Of a DNA stretch of 7,032 nucleotides, positions 1 to 5,353 are shown piece by piece. Numbering within the stretch: the stretch's first letter is position 1; each line of letters begins with the position of its first letter. The DNA lies in NCBI GenBank assembly GCA_904394195.1, contig CAJFNH010000067.1, positions 1 to 7,032 of the forward strand. The letters are read 5' to 3'. The notes beneath the pieces were generated by a model. That model did no database searches. It was not told where the DNA came from and saw only the letters and a list, made by a program, of their open reading frames with translations. This DNA comes from Candidatus Gallimonas caecicola. Its GTDB lineage: Bacteria > Bacillota > Clostridia > Christensenellales > Borkfalkiaceae. Both the position numbers and the translations under genes were made by a program.

Positions 1-202
1 CGAACAGCTCGCACAGCTTCTGTCCGACCGTTTCCGCATTGCCGTGCGCGGCGGACTGCATTGCGCGCCCCTTGCGCACAGAGCGCTGGGCACCTTCCCG
101 GACGGACTGGTGCGCGCCTCCTTTTCCGCCGCACACGGAGTGCAGGAGTGCGAGGCGCTCCTGCGCGCGCTCACACAGCTTTCCGGCGTCACATCCGTTT
201 GA
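1..202 (+). CDS. Cysteine desulfurase-like class V aminotransferase, C-terminal end (5' partial)
   Basis: The reading frame enters from the left edge (first full codon at base 2) and gives 66 residues ending at TGA 200-202. The segment RGGLHCAPLAHRALGT (about residues 16-31 of the fragment), followed by GLVRASFS, is typical of the small C-terminal domain of class V PLP-dependent aminotransferases of the cysteine desulfurase/selenocysteine lyase group. The Cys after the His lines up with the catalytic Cys of the SufS-type HHCAQP motif, so sulfur transfer from cysteine is plausible. The PLP-binding lysine and most of the enzyme lie outside the window. The gene converges on the small gene at 189-452, and the two coding ends overlap by 14 nt. 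The family call is firm; the exact substrate and partner cannot be judged from the tail alone. Confidence 0.85.
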   Translation, partial: EQLAQLLSDRFRIAVRGGLHCAPLAHRALGTFPDGLVRASFSAAHGVQECEALLRALTQLSGVTSV

Positions 203-452
203 GCTCCTCCGCCAGCTTCATGAGTTTTCTGCGCTTGACGCCGTCCAGCATGGGCGCGAACTGCGCGCAAAACGCATCGATCTGTTCATTGGTGAGCGTG
301 CCTGCGCGCTTGCCTTCGGCAGCACGCGCGTAGATGGTGCGGATGAGTTCCGCCTCATTCTTCCCGTCATATTGCTGCGCCGCCGCCTGCACATCGCGCA
401 AAAGATCCTCCGGCACGCTGCCGCTGCCCGTATAACTTGCGAAATCCTTCAT
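189..452 (-). CDS. Small conserved-looking protein of unknown function (87 aa)
   Basis: I do not recognise this protein. It starts MKDFASYTGSGSVPEDLL and is predicted soluble, with no signal peptide or membrane segment. After a short N-terminal lead with a Gly/Ser turn (residues 8-12), residues 14-87 look almost entirely alpha-helical. They form probable helices at about 14-28, 31-47, 54-70 and 72-86, and the last ends in a basic stretch (KRRKLMKLAEELKRM). I chose ATG 452 rather than the in-frame GTG at 464 because a strong GGAGGTGA lies at 462-455, directly in front of it; the GTG start would put that ribosome site inside the gene. The gene is divergent from the small gene at 526 across a symmetric promoter-like element, so the two may be co-expressed. 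Its 3' end overlaps the end of the convergent aminotransferase gene by 14 nt. Coding status is supported by the SD and the GC-rich codon use. Confidence 0.75.
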   Translation of the reverse strand: MKDFASYTGSGSVPEDLLRDVQAAAQQYDGKNEAELIRTIYARAAEGKRAGTLTNEQIDAFCAQFAPMLDGVKRRKLMKLAEELKRM

Positions 453-454
453 AG

Positions 455-462
455 TCACCTCC
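455..462 (-). promoter_or_regulatory. Ribosome binding site that fixes the start of the 87-aa gene
   Basis: On the minus strand GGAGGTGA (462 to 455) lies just upstream of ATG 452, with five bases between GGAGG and the ATG. This is near-perfect anti-SD complementarity and decides against the longer GTG start at 464. Confidence 0.8.
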
Positions 463-468
463 ACCCTC

Positions 469-496
469 TATCGTATGCCGCAGCCCGCGGGAACGT
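469..496 (-). promoter_or_regulatory. Candidate sporulation-sigma (E/K-like) promoter for the 87-aa gene
   Basis: On the minus strand an AC dinucleotide (496-495) is followed after 17 nt by CATACGATA (477-469). This fits the Bacillus sigma-K pattern AC-N17-CATANNNTA, and the -10 also resembles sigma-E boxes. Transcription would start near 463, just before the GGAGG at 462. No sigma-A type -10 is visible in this GC-rich gap. The short -35 is weak evidence on its own; the call gains weight because the plus-strand partner has the same arrangement. Confidence 0.4.
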
Positions 497-519
497 CCGT
501 CCTCCGACCGGCATACGAT
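470..519. repeat. 11-bp perfect inverted repeat in the divergent intergenic region
   Basis: ATCGTATGCCG at 470-480 is the exact reverse complement of CGGCATACGAT at 509-519. The loop is 28 nt and the dyad centre is at 494.5, inside a central ACGT (493-496). The arms are far apart and no U tract follows, so this is not a terminator. The symmetry can be read as two outward-facing promoters (listed separately) or as an operator for a dimeric regulator. Confidence 0.8.
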
Positions 520-520
520 G
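493..520 (+). promoter_or_regulatory. Candidate sporulation-sigma (E/K-like) promoter for the 91-aa gene
   Basis: AC at 493-494, a 17-nt gap, then CATACGATG at 512-520. This is the mirror image of the minus-strand element, and both share the central ACGT. The predicted transcription start falls at about 526, which is the A of the start codon, so the message would have little or no leader; this agrees with the absence of an SD before ATG 526. Confidence 0.35.
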
Positions 521-525
521 AAATT

Positions 526-801
526 ATGGAAACCATTCTTCTGGTCCTTGCGCTCATGGCGCTGCGGCAGGACGGCGACCTGGACACCGCCCTGAAAAAC
601 GTGCTCGCTTTCTGGCGTGAAAACCGCGCCCTCATCCTGTCGCTGACGGGAAATGCGTCCGCGCAAGATCCCACACAAAATACGCAGGAAGAGGCAAAAA
701 CTTCCGATACGTCTGAAGAAAAGAAAGACCGCCCTCCGCAAGAGGACGGCCCTGCCGTAAACATTCTGGAAGAATTTCTCAAGGGCGGCGCGCTGCGTTA
801 G
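526..801 (+). CDS. Small protein of unknown function with hydrophobic N-terminus and acidic linker (91 aa)
   Basis: I do not recognise a named family. The protein begins METILLVLALMALRQDGD. Residues 3-13 are hydrophobic but too short for a clear membrane span, and residues 19-41 are probably an amphipathic helix containing FWRENRALILSL. Residues 42-76 form a polar, disordered stretch rich in Gln, Glu, Asp, Lys, Thr and Pro, and the end is a short helix, NILEEFLKGG (79-88). The disordered spacer with a short conserved-looking tail suggests a peptide that docks on a partner (inference). No good SD precedes ATG 526, and the next in-frame ATG (556) also lacks one. The gene is divergent from the 87-aa gene and its TAG overlaps the end of the convergent protease gene by 4 nt (798-801). 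Coding is likely, but the start is uncertain. Confidence 0.6.
   Translation: METILLVLALMALRQDGDLDTALKNVLAFWRENRALILSLTGNASAQDPTQNTQEEAKTSDTSEEKKDRPPQEDGPAVNILEEFLKGGALR
713..751 (-). terminator. Rho-independent terminator of the protease operon, inside the convergent small gene
   Basis: Read on the minus strand, GGCCGTCCTC (751-742), a 5-nt loop and GAGGGCGGTC (736-727) form an uninterrupted 10-bp stem that includes two G-U pairs. It is followed by the U-rich run TTTCTTTTCTTC (726-715). It lies 47 nt past the stop of the protease gene. On the plus strand the two wobble pairs become A-C mismatches, so the hairpin is stronger in the minus-strand RNA. Confidence 0.6.
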
Positions 802-2168
802 GAGCAGATCGCCGCAATCGCCTGCTGCAAAAAGCTGTCCTCCGCGCCGTAGATGGCGGGGGATACGATGCCGACTGCGCAGTCCTCGTCTGTGATGCCG
901 CGCTCATGGATGCAGTTGCCCTTCGGCCAGTAGATGCGCGCCACGGTGAGCTGGAAGGCGCCGCCGCTTGCCGAAACGAAGGTGGACTGCATGACCCCCT
1001 TGCCGTAAGTGGCATAGTGCTCCGCGCCTTCGTCCTTGCGCAGGTAAATGTTTTCGGGCTCTATGGATCCGTAATCGAGGAGCGCGCCGATGAGACATTC
1101 GGAAGCGGAAGCAGAATTTTCATCGGCAAGCACATAGATCTTTGAAGCCTGCGTAAAGTAATCGTCATAGTCGTTGCCCGTGGCATAATAATCGCGGCGG
1201 GTGCCGTCGCGGTACTGCGCGTAGGCAACGAGCGGGTTGCTGCCCTCGGCATTTTTCAGAAGGTGGGAAGCGATGGACTGCAGGTCACTCAAATACCCGC
1301 CCCCGTTGCCGCGCAGATCGAGGATGAGATGGCTCCTGCCGCGCTCTTTCATCACGTTCAGGCAGGCGGCGAACTCGTCCGAACAGTTTCCGTCGAAGGA
1401 ATCGAGACGGATATACGCCGTATCCTCATCCAGACCGGAAAGCCGCTCGTCCGTCCGGGTCAGTTCGGCGTTTGCGCCGCGGAAGGCATAGGACGTTTCA
1501 CTGTCGCGGTAGACGACGTAGGCAGCGGAATAGGAAGCGCGCGCAAGGGTGTATGCCGTTGAAGCGTCGGCGGCAGCGGAACCGTCATAGGACGCATACA
1601 GCACGAACTCCCCATCCTGCGCGCGAATGAACTCGGTGACTTGCGAAGAACTTTGCGCCGGGAGCACCTCGCCCCCGACCGTGGAATAGCCGAGCACATA
1701 CATGCCCGCCGCAAGCCCCGCCGCCTGCGCCGGAGAATTTTCCACCACCGAATAGACGCGCACGCTGCCGCCGTCCGTGATCAGCGAAATGCCCACGCCC
1801 TCGTTATGGCCCTGGCTCTCGGCAACGCGCTGCGCATATTCCTCGGGCGTATAATAGGTGGAAAAAATATCGGGCATGACGGCATCGTAGATCTCCTCGT
1901 ACACGGCGTCCATGTCCACATCCTTGTAATGCTCGTCCTCCAGAAGACCGAGCATCCATTCCAGCTCGCGCAGGCGGGGATCGGAGGAATACTCGTTCCC
2001 CAGCCACCCTGCAGTGAAACCGACAGCCGCGACCACAAGGGCGAGCAGTACGGCAAGAAGGGCGCGCAGCCTCTTTTTCCTGCGGGGCGGCACCTCCTGT
2101 GAAGATGCGCAGACCGCGCCCTGCGACGCGGTCTCTTTTTGTTGCGGAAATTGTTGTTCTTCGGTCAT
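798..2168 (-). CDS. Membrane-anchored S41 family carboxy-terminal processing protease (CtpA/CtpB-like)
   Basis: A serine protease of the S41 family with a PDZ domain, 456 residues. A basic cytosolic N-terminus (PPRRKKRLR, 27-35) is followed by one membrane helix at about 36-56, so the rest faces outside the membrane. A helical region (64-115) leads into a PDZ-like domain at about 118-200 (GVGISL; VVENSPAQAAGLAAGMYVLGY). The protease core runs from about 245 to 456 and includes DLRGNGGGYL (284-293). By comparison with Tsp and CtpB the catalytic Ser is S354 in NSASASE, the general base is K390 in YGKG and the helper is Q394. The Ser-to-Lys distance is 36 residues, against 25 in E. coli Tsp, so an 11-residue insertion lies before the Lys. 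ATG 2168 overlaps the TGA of the upstream regulator by 4 nt, with GGAGG at 2183-2179, so translation is coupled. The substrate is unknown; spore, cell-wall or stress signalling roles are known for relatives. Confidence 0.93.
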   Translation of the reverse strand: MTEEQQFPQQKETASQGAVCASSQEVPPRRKKRLRALLAVLLALVVAAVGFTAGWLGNEYSSDPRLRELEWMLGLLEDEHYKDVDMDAVYEEIYDAVMPDIFSTYYTPEEYAQRVAESQGHNEGVGISLITDGGSVRVYSVVENSPAQAAGLAAGMYVLGYSTVGGEVLPAQSSSQVTEFIRAQDGEFVLYASYDGSAAADASTAYTLARASYSAAYVVYRDSETSYAFRGANAELTRTDERLSGLDEDTAYIRLDSFDGNCSDEFAACLNVMKERGRSHLILDLRGNGGGYLSDLQSIASHLLKNAEGSNPLVAYAQYRDGTRRDYYATGNDYDDYFTQASKIYVLADENSASASECLIGALLDYGSIEPENIYLRKDEGAEHYATYGKGVMQSTFVSASGGAFQLTVARIYWPKGNCIHERGITDEDCAVGIVSPAIYGAEDSFLQQAIAAICS

Positions 2169-3145
2169 GACGACGGTTCCTCCTTCTTCCGCCCGAGCAG
2201 GCGGTGCAATACGGACAGGATGCGGAAGGTGACCGCATCCGAGAACTTGCGGATATTCAGCCCCGTGATGCGCTCGATCTTGTCGAGGCGGTACATGAGC
2301 GTATTGCGGTGCATATACAGGTTGCGGCTGGTTTCGGAAACGTTGAGGCTGCTCTCCAGGAAGGCTTCGGCAGTCTCATACATCTCCTCATCGGCAAACA
2401 CTTCGTCCATGCCGCCGATGCGGAATTGCGCCACATACTCCTCCAGGCGGCTTTTCGGCACGTCCTCAAGCATTCTGACGAGCAGATACTCGCGATAGGA
2501 GTGTACTTCCCCCGCGTCGTGGAACATTTCGCTCACGCGCACCGCCGTGACCGCCTGGGAATAGGAATGGGCGATCTCGGAAAAGGAGACGACCTCGCAT
2601 CCGATGCCGATGCTGGCATGCACGCCCAGCTCCTCGTAGAGAGACTGCCAGACGAACTGTCCGAATTCGCTGGCGCTCTGTTCGCCGTCCGGAAAACGCA
2701 CCACCGCGATGCGGGTACGGTCCATGGTGACGGCAAGATCGCGCGATTCCGCAATGCAGCTCTTCACCAGTTCGAAGCATTCCGCAAGCCGCTTATCGGG
2801 CACGATGTCCACGGCGAAGCAGGCGCCGTCGCGCAGGGCATACTTTGTGACAAAGCGGAACGCATACCATTCCCCGCCCTCGCCGAGCAGGATCTCCTTG
2901 AGGTGCTCATCCCTGTCGGGCAGAAGGGTGCGCGCATCGGCGTTGGCTACAAGATATTCCACCAGACGCGCCGCGCGCTGCGCGCCGCCGTCCGTGCCCG
3001 CAATGCTCCCCTCGCAGCGCTCGCCGCAGAATTCGAGAGAAAGGGACGTTTCCCCCTCGCCCGCAGGCGCAAGACGGACACATACCCCCGTTTTATCGCA
3101 CACGTCCTTCAGGATCTTCCTGAGCTGTGCCATGGAACTTCCCAT
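2165..3145 (-). CDS. PucR/CdaR-type helix-turn-helix transcriptional regulator
   Basis: The 326-residue protein has the C-terminal HTH of the PucR/CdaR group at about 255-313. Its key segment is SLNVSETSRNLYMHRNTLMYRLDKIERITGL (two or three pieces), with the typical HRNTLxYRLxKIE signature. Residues 135-225 resemble the degenerate GGDEF-like central domain of CdaR regulators (VRFPDG...SIGIGCEVVSFSEIAHSYSQAVTAV). The N-terminal 130 residues are an unrecognised sensor region. An in-frame ATG exists at 3169, but the promoter -10 ends at 3179, which would leave almost no leader. ATG 3145 has AGGGGGG five bases upstream and is preferred. The gene overlaps the downstream protease by ATGA, so regulator and protease are made together. 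Family members often respond to small metabolites (sugar diacids, purines, amino acids); the ligand here is unknown. Confidence 0.9.
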   Translation of the reverse strand: MGSSMAQLRKILKDVCDKTGVCVRLAPAGEGETSLSLEFCGERCEGSIAGTDGGAQRAARLVEYLVANADARTLLPDRDEHLKEILLGEGGEWYAFRFVTKYALRDGACFAVDIVPDKRLAECFELVKSCIAESRDLAVTMDRTRIAVVRFPDGEQSASEFGQFVWQSLYEELGVHASIGIGCEVVSFSEIAHSYSQAVTAVRVSEMFHDAGEVHSYREYLLVRMLEDVPKSRLEEYVAQFRIGGMDEVFADEEMYETAEAFLESSLNVSETSRNLYMHRNTLMYRLDKIERITGLNIRKFSDAVTFRILSVLHRLLGRKKEEPSS

Positions 3146-3150
3146 GATCG

Positions 3151-3157
3151 CCCCCCT
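3151..3157 (-). promoter_or_regulatory. Ribosome binding site that decides the regulator start
   Basis: AGGGGGG on the minus strand (3157 to 3151) lies 5 nt before ATG 3145. The longer start at 3169 has no SD and sits only a few bases past the expected transcription start. Confidence 0.6.
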
Positions 3158-3178
3158 GTTTTTTGCCATATCGTCCAG

Positions 3179-3207
3179 ATTATATCATTTTTCCGCGCGA
3201 ATATCAA
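3179..3207 (-). promoter_or_regulatory. Sigma-A promoter of the regulator-protease operon
   Basis: On the minus strand TTGATA (3207-3202) is separated by exactly 17 nt from TATAAT (3184-3179). The expected start is near 3172, giving a leader of about 27 nt to ATG 3145. The match is one base short of full consensus. Confidence 0.85.
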
Positions 3208-3220
3208 GAGTTTTTGCAAA

Positions 3221-3290
3221 TTCAGGGGCACCCATGTCCGGATTTCGGCAAAATTTCACGCAGCCGCCCCTTCAGTGCCACCCATGTCCG
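3221..3290. repeat. Two 20-bp direct repeats spaced 50 bp apart, candidate regulator sites
   Basis: Copies at 3221-3240 and 3271-3290 match at 18 of 20 positions; both contain the core CACCCATGTCCG, and the mismatches are at repeat positions 6 and 8. The repeat period is exactly 50 bp. They lie between the divergent promoters, centred about 58 and 108 bp upstream of the regulator operon start and about 95 and 145 bp upstream of the membrane-protein start. The placement suits binding sites for the adjacent PucR-type regulator, which is inference. Confidence 0.6.
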
Positions 3291-3340
3291 CAAGCGACGC
3301 ACGGAATCTATACAAATTTACGTTTTTTCCCGCTAGAGCA

Positions 3341-3369
3341 TTGACACCCGCGCCGCGCCATGTTATAAT
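3341..3369 (+). promoter_or_regulatory. Consensus sigma-A promoter of the membrane-protein gene
   Basis: TTGACA at 3341-3346, a 17-nt spacer and TATAAT at 3364-3369 form a full consensus match. Transcription should start near 3376, giving a leader of about 46 nt. Confidence 0.92.
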
Positions 3370-3383
3370 GAAACGGAATCAGC

Positions 3384-3396
3384 CGGGACGATCCCG
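3384..3396 (+). promoter_or_regulatory. Small hairpin/palindrome in the 5' leader
   Basis: CGGGA (3384-3388), loop CGA, TCCCG (3392-3396) lies about 8 nt past the expected transcription start. It could be a short leader stem that stabilises the message, or a downstream operator palindrome. There is no U tract and no sign of a riboswitch. Confidence 0.35.
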
Positions 3397-3421
3397 CAAA
3401 AATACTTATGGAGTGACAACT

Positions 3422-5245
3422 ATGAGCCAGTTTCAACAAGTGATCGTGGAAGAACAGGCAAACGCGGGCATGGATGCCCCCGAAGAAAAAAAGCCTGCGG
3501 CGGGCGGATACCGGGTGCTTGCCGTCATCGCGTTCCTCTGCGGCATGGGCGGTCTGTTCATCGGTCTCTTGTATGCCTTCTCGGGCATTTTTCTGGGAAA
3601 TTTCAACGGGAATCTGCCCACGTTTGAGGCGGAGAACGTCCCCCTTGCCGATTCGCTGTTCGGCTATGTGTACGCCTACATCGCAACGATCTTTGCGCGG
3701 GGCTTCGGCGCCTTCTTTTCCGACATGTTCAGCCAGGGATATACCGCCAATGTCCTTGAGTTCTTACTGCTCATCCTGCTGTGCGTTGCCGTTGTGTTGT
3801 CGCTCGTCCTGATGATCGTCTCTTTCTGCTCGAGAAAGGCGGCAAAGGGCTGCGCGATGACGTCGTCGGTCCTTGTGTTCCTTGCCTATGCGGGATACTT
3901 TCTGCTCTCGTACTACCTGATCTCCGCCGCGCGCGGTGAATTCGCTGCGTCGATGGTGGACGTCACCGTGGGCATCCCCGCGGGCGTCATGCTCATCGCC
4001 CTCATCGTGACGGCGTTCGCGCGCCGCAAGGGACTTGCGCTCGTCAACACGCTCTCCTTCCTGCTTCTTGCCGCGACCATGTTCGGGCTCACCTACCCCG
4101 GCTCGGCAACGTCGGCGGCGGACGTCTGGTACACCCATATTGCGGACAACCTGTTCGTCAACCTGACAGCATTCATCACACTTGTCGTCGTCATCCTCAA
4201 CTTTATCATTTCCGCCGTGCGCATGAGCGCCAAAAAGGCATATGTGTTCGACGCCGTACGCTTCGGCATCCTCTTTATTGCCGTCGTGCTCGCGGTCGTC
4301 GCGCAGATCCTTGACAAGGGCGCGGACGTCATCTTCGGCAGCGCCAACCTGCTGCCCGTCATCCTTGCGGCAGCGGCTTCGCTGGCGGCGTTCCTGCTCT
4401 CGCTCATCGTTGCCATCGCACAGGCTTCCAAGGCGCGCGCCAGGGAAGCGGAGGCGGAGAGCGCCGCCATCGGCGAGCCGGCAGCCCTTCCCGCCCCTGC
4501 GGCCGAGACCCGTCCCGCACCCGTCGCGGCAGTCTCTGCGGCGGAGCCCGCGGCAGACAAGGCGGAGCCCGCACCCGCGGCAGCCGCTGCCGCAGCCGCC
4601 CAGCCGACGGTCAGCGCGGCCCCCGGAACGACGGTCATCGTCCAGCAGCCCGCACCCGCGCCGCAGCCCGGCACGCCCATCTATGCCGTACCCTTCTTTG
4701 CGGCGCCCATGACGCCCGCACAGCAACCCGCCCCCGCGCCGGCGCCCGAGCCTGCTCCCGTCGAGGAGCCCAAGCCCGCTCCCGCGCCCGCCGCGGCGTC
4801 CACAGAAGAGACGCCCATGAGCGAATTTGAACGCAGCATGGCGGCGCTTGCCCGCGGCATCGCGCCCGACGCAGCTCCCGCCGCGCAGCCTGTTGCAACT
4901 TCCTATCAGTATTCCCCTGCGCCGCAGCCCGCATACTCGCCCGCGCCCGCATATCAGGCGCCCGCCCCCGCATACGGCCGCAGCGCGGCGCCCAAGGCAG
5001 TATACGATCCTACCCCTTACACCTACGACGCCTTTGTCAATATGCTCACCCCGCAGGAACGCAACGAATTCGGCGACCTGTTCATCGCAAACCGCCACGG
5101 CGACCTCAGCTACCTGCCCGCCTATTCGATCGGCGGCGACAACCGCGAATTCTTCCATAAGGTGTTCATTTACCTGGGCAAGTTCCGCAACCACATCTCC
5201 CCCGAACTGCTGGGCAAATTGTACGACTACGTAAGCAGAATGTAA
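3422..5245 (+). CDS. Multi-pass membrane protein with Ala/Pro-rich linker and C-terminal domain of unknown function (607 aa)
   Basis: I do not recognise a named family. After a short polar N-terminus (1-29) there are about eight hydrophobic helices, at roughly 31-58, 112-136, 146-168, 180-200, 205-225, 244-267, 279-298 and 309-334. The extracellular or luminal loop after helix 1 is the longest (59-111). A low-complexity Ala/Pro/Glu linker spans about 335-530 and is interrupted by one ordered-looking piece, PMSEFERSMAALARGIAP (465-482). The last 75 residues (533-607) form a compact, probably helical domain with LTPQERNEFGDLF, YSIGGDNREFF, VFIYLGKFRNHIS and ELLGKLYDY. With eight spans both ends would be cytosolic, so the tail probably reaches away from the membrane to a cytosolic partner (inference). 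ATG 3422 is chosen because GGAG at 3410-3413 lies 8 nt upstream and the promoter ends at 3369. The gene is monocistronic, with its own promoter and terminator. Confidence 0.85.
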   Translation: MSQFQQVIVEEQANAGMDAPEEKKPAAGGYRVLAVIAFLCGMGGLFIGLLYAFSGIFLGNFNGNLPTFEAENVPLADSLFGYVYAYIATIFARGFGAFFSDMFSQGYTANVLEFLLLILLCVAVVLSLVLMIVSFCSRKAAKGCAMTSSVLVFLAYAGYFLLSYYLISAARGEFAASMVDVTVGIPAGVMLIALIVTAFARRKGLALVNTLSFLLLAATMFGLTYPGSATSAADVWYTHIADNLFVNLTAFITLVVVILNFIISAVRMSAKKAYVFDAVRFGILFIAVVLAVVAQILDKGADVIFGSANLLPVILAAAASLAAFLLSLIVAIAQASKARAREAEAESAAIGEPAALPAPAAETRPAPVAAVSAAEPAADKAEPAPAAAAAAAAQPTVSAAPGTTVIVQQPAPAPQPGTPIYAVPFFAAPMTPAQQPAPAPAPEPAPVEEPKPAPAPAAASTEETPMSEFERSMAALARGIAPDAAPAAQPVATSYQYSPAPQPAYSPAPAYQAPAPAYGRSAAPKAVYDPTPYTYDAFVNMLTPQERNEFGDLFIANRHGDLSYLPAYSIGGDNREFFHKVFIYLGKFRNHISPELLGKLYDYVSRM

Positions 5246-5264
5246 CAATATTATTAAGTATTAT

Positions 5265-5294
5265 AAAAAACGCTCCTTGCCGGGGCGTTTTTTT
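5265..5294 (+). terminator. Rho-independent terminator after the membrane-protein gene
   Basis: CGCTCC (5271-5276), loop TTGCC, GGGGCG (5282-5287), flanked by AAAAAA (5265-5270) and a seven-T run (5288-5294). The GC stem holds one T-G wobble and is extended by A-T pairs. It begins 20 nt past the stop codon. Confidence 0.88.
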
Positions 5295-5306
5295 ATAATA
5301 TATTAG

Positions 5307-5327
5307 TTGTAATGATTGACATTACAA
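5307..5327 (+). promoter_or_regulatory. Operator 1 (Rrf2 regulator site): TTGTAA-N9-TTACAA
   Basis: TTGTAATG-ATTGA-CATTACAA is a perfect 8-bp dyad. It shares the core TTGTAA-N9-TTACAA with two further copies upstream of the oxidoreductase gene. The -35 hexamer TTGACA of the Rrf2 promoter lies inside the dyad, so binding would block RNA polymerase and give autorepression. Confidence 0.85.
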
Positions 5328-5344
5328 TAAAAAAGGACTATACT
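5316..5344 (+). promoter_or_regulatory. Sigma-A promoter of the Rrf2 gene
   Basis: TTGACA (5316-5321), 17 nt, TATACT (5339-5344). The expected transcription start is at about 5350-5352, only a few bases before ATG 5354, so the message would be leaderless or nearly so. Confidence 0.85.
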
Positions 5345-5353
5345 TATTCCGTT

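Noticed and set aside
39..521. 160-codon plus-strand open frame across the first genes
   Set aside because: It conflicts with the recognisable aminotransferase frame and with the 87-aa gene, and its product is an Arg/Ala/His-rich shadow without SD.
3221..3290. The two direct repeats as a CRISPR remnant or mobile-element ends
   Set aside because: Only two copies, imperfect, with a regulatory position between divergent promoters; no cas genes, transposase or target-site duplication nearby.
2204..3421. Open frame extending the membrane-protein gene far upstream, to 2204
   Set aside because: It overlaps the well-supported PucR-type regulator on the other strand and crosses the consensus promoter at 3341-3369; SD and promoter place the start at 3422.
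3370..3421. Riboswitch in the membrane-protein leader
   Set aside because: The leader is only about 46 nt with one 5-bp stem, too short for a known riboswitch class and lacking an expression platform.
4480..4990. Possible DNA tandem repeat in the GC-rich CCCGCACCCG-like stretch
   Set aside because: Codon-level low complexity from Ala/Pro residues; no fixed period or repeated unit could be found.
3764..5248. 494-codon open frame on the minus strand
   Set aside because: Antisense shadow of the Ala/Pro-rich GC-rich gene; the product is Gly/Arg-rich without domain features, and no SD or promoter is seen.
5294..5299. TATAAT just after the terminator as a second promoter for the Rrf2 gene
   Set aside because: The position for a -35 is occupied by the terminator stem (CGCTCC), with no similarity to TTGACA.
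5312..5353. Earlier ATG for the Rrf2 gene
   Set aside because: It lies inside the operator and upstream of the -10 box, so it would not be transcribed; ATG 5354 gives the canonical Rrf2 N-terminus.
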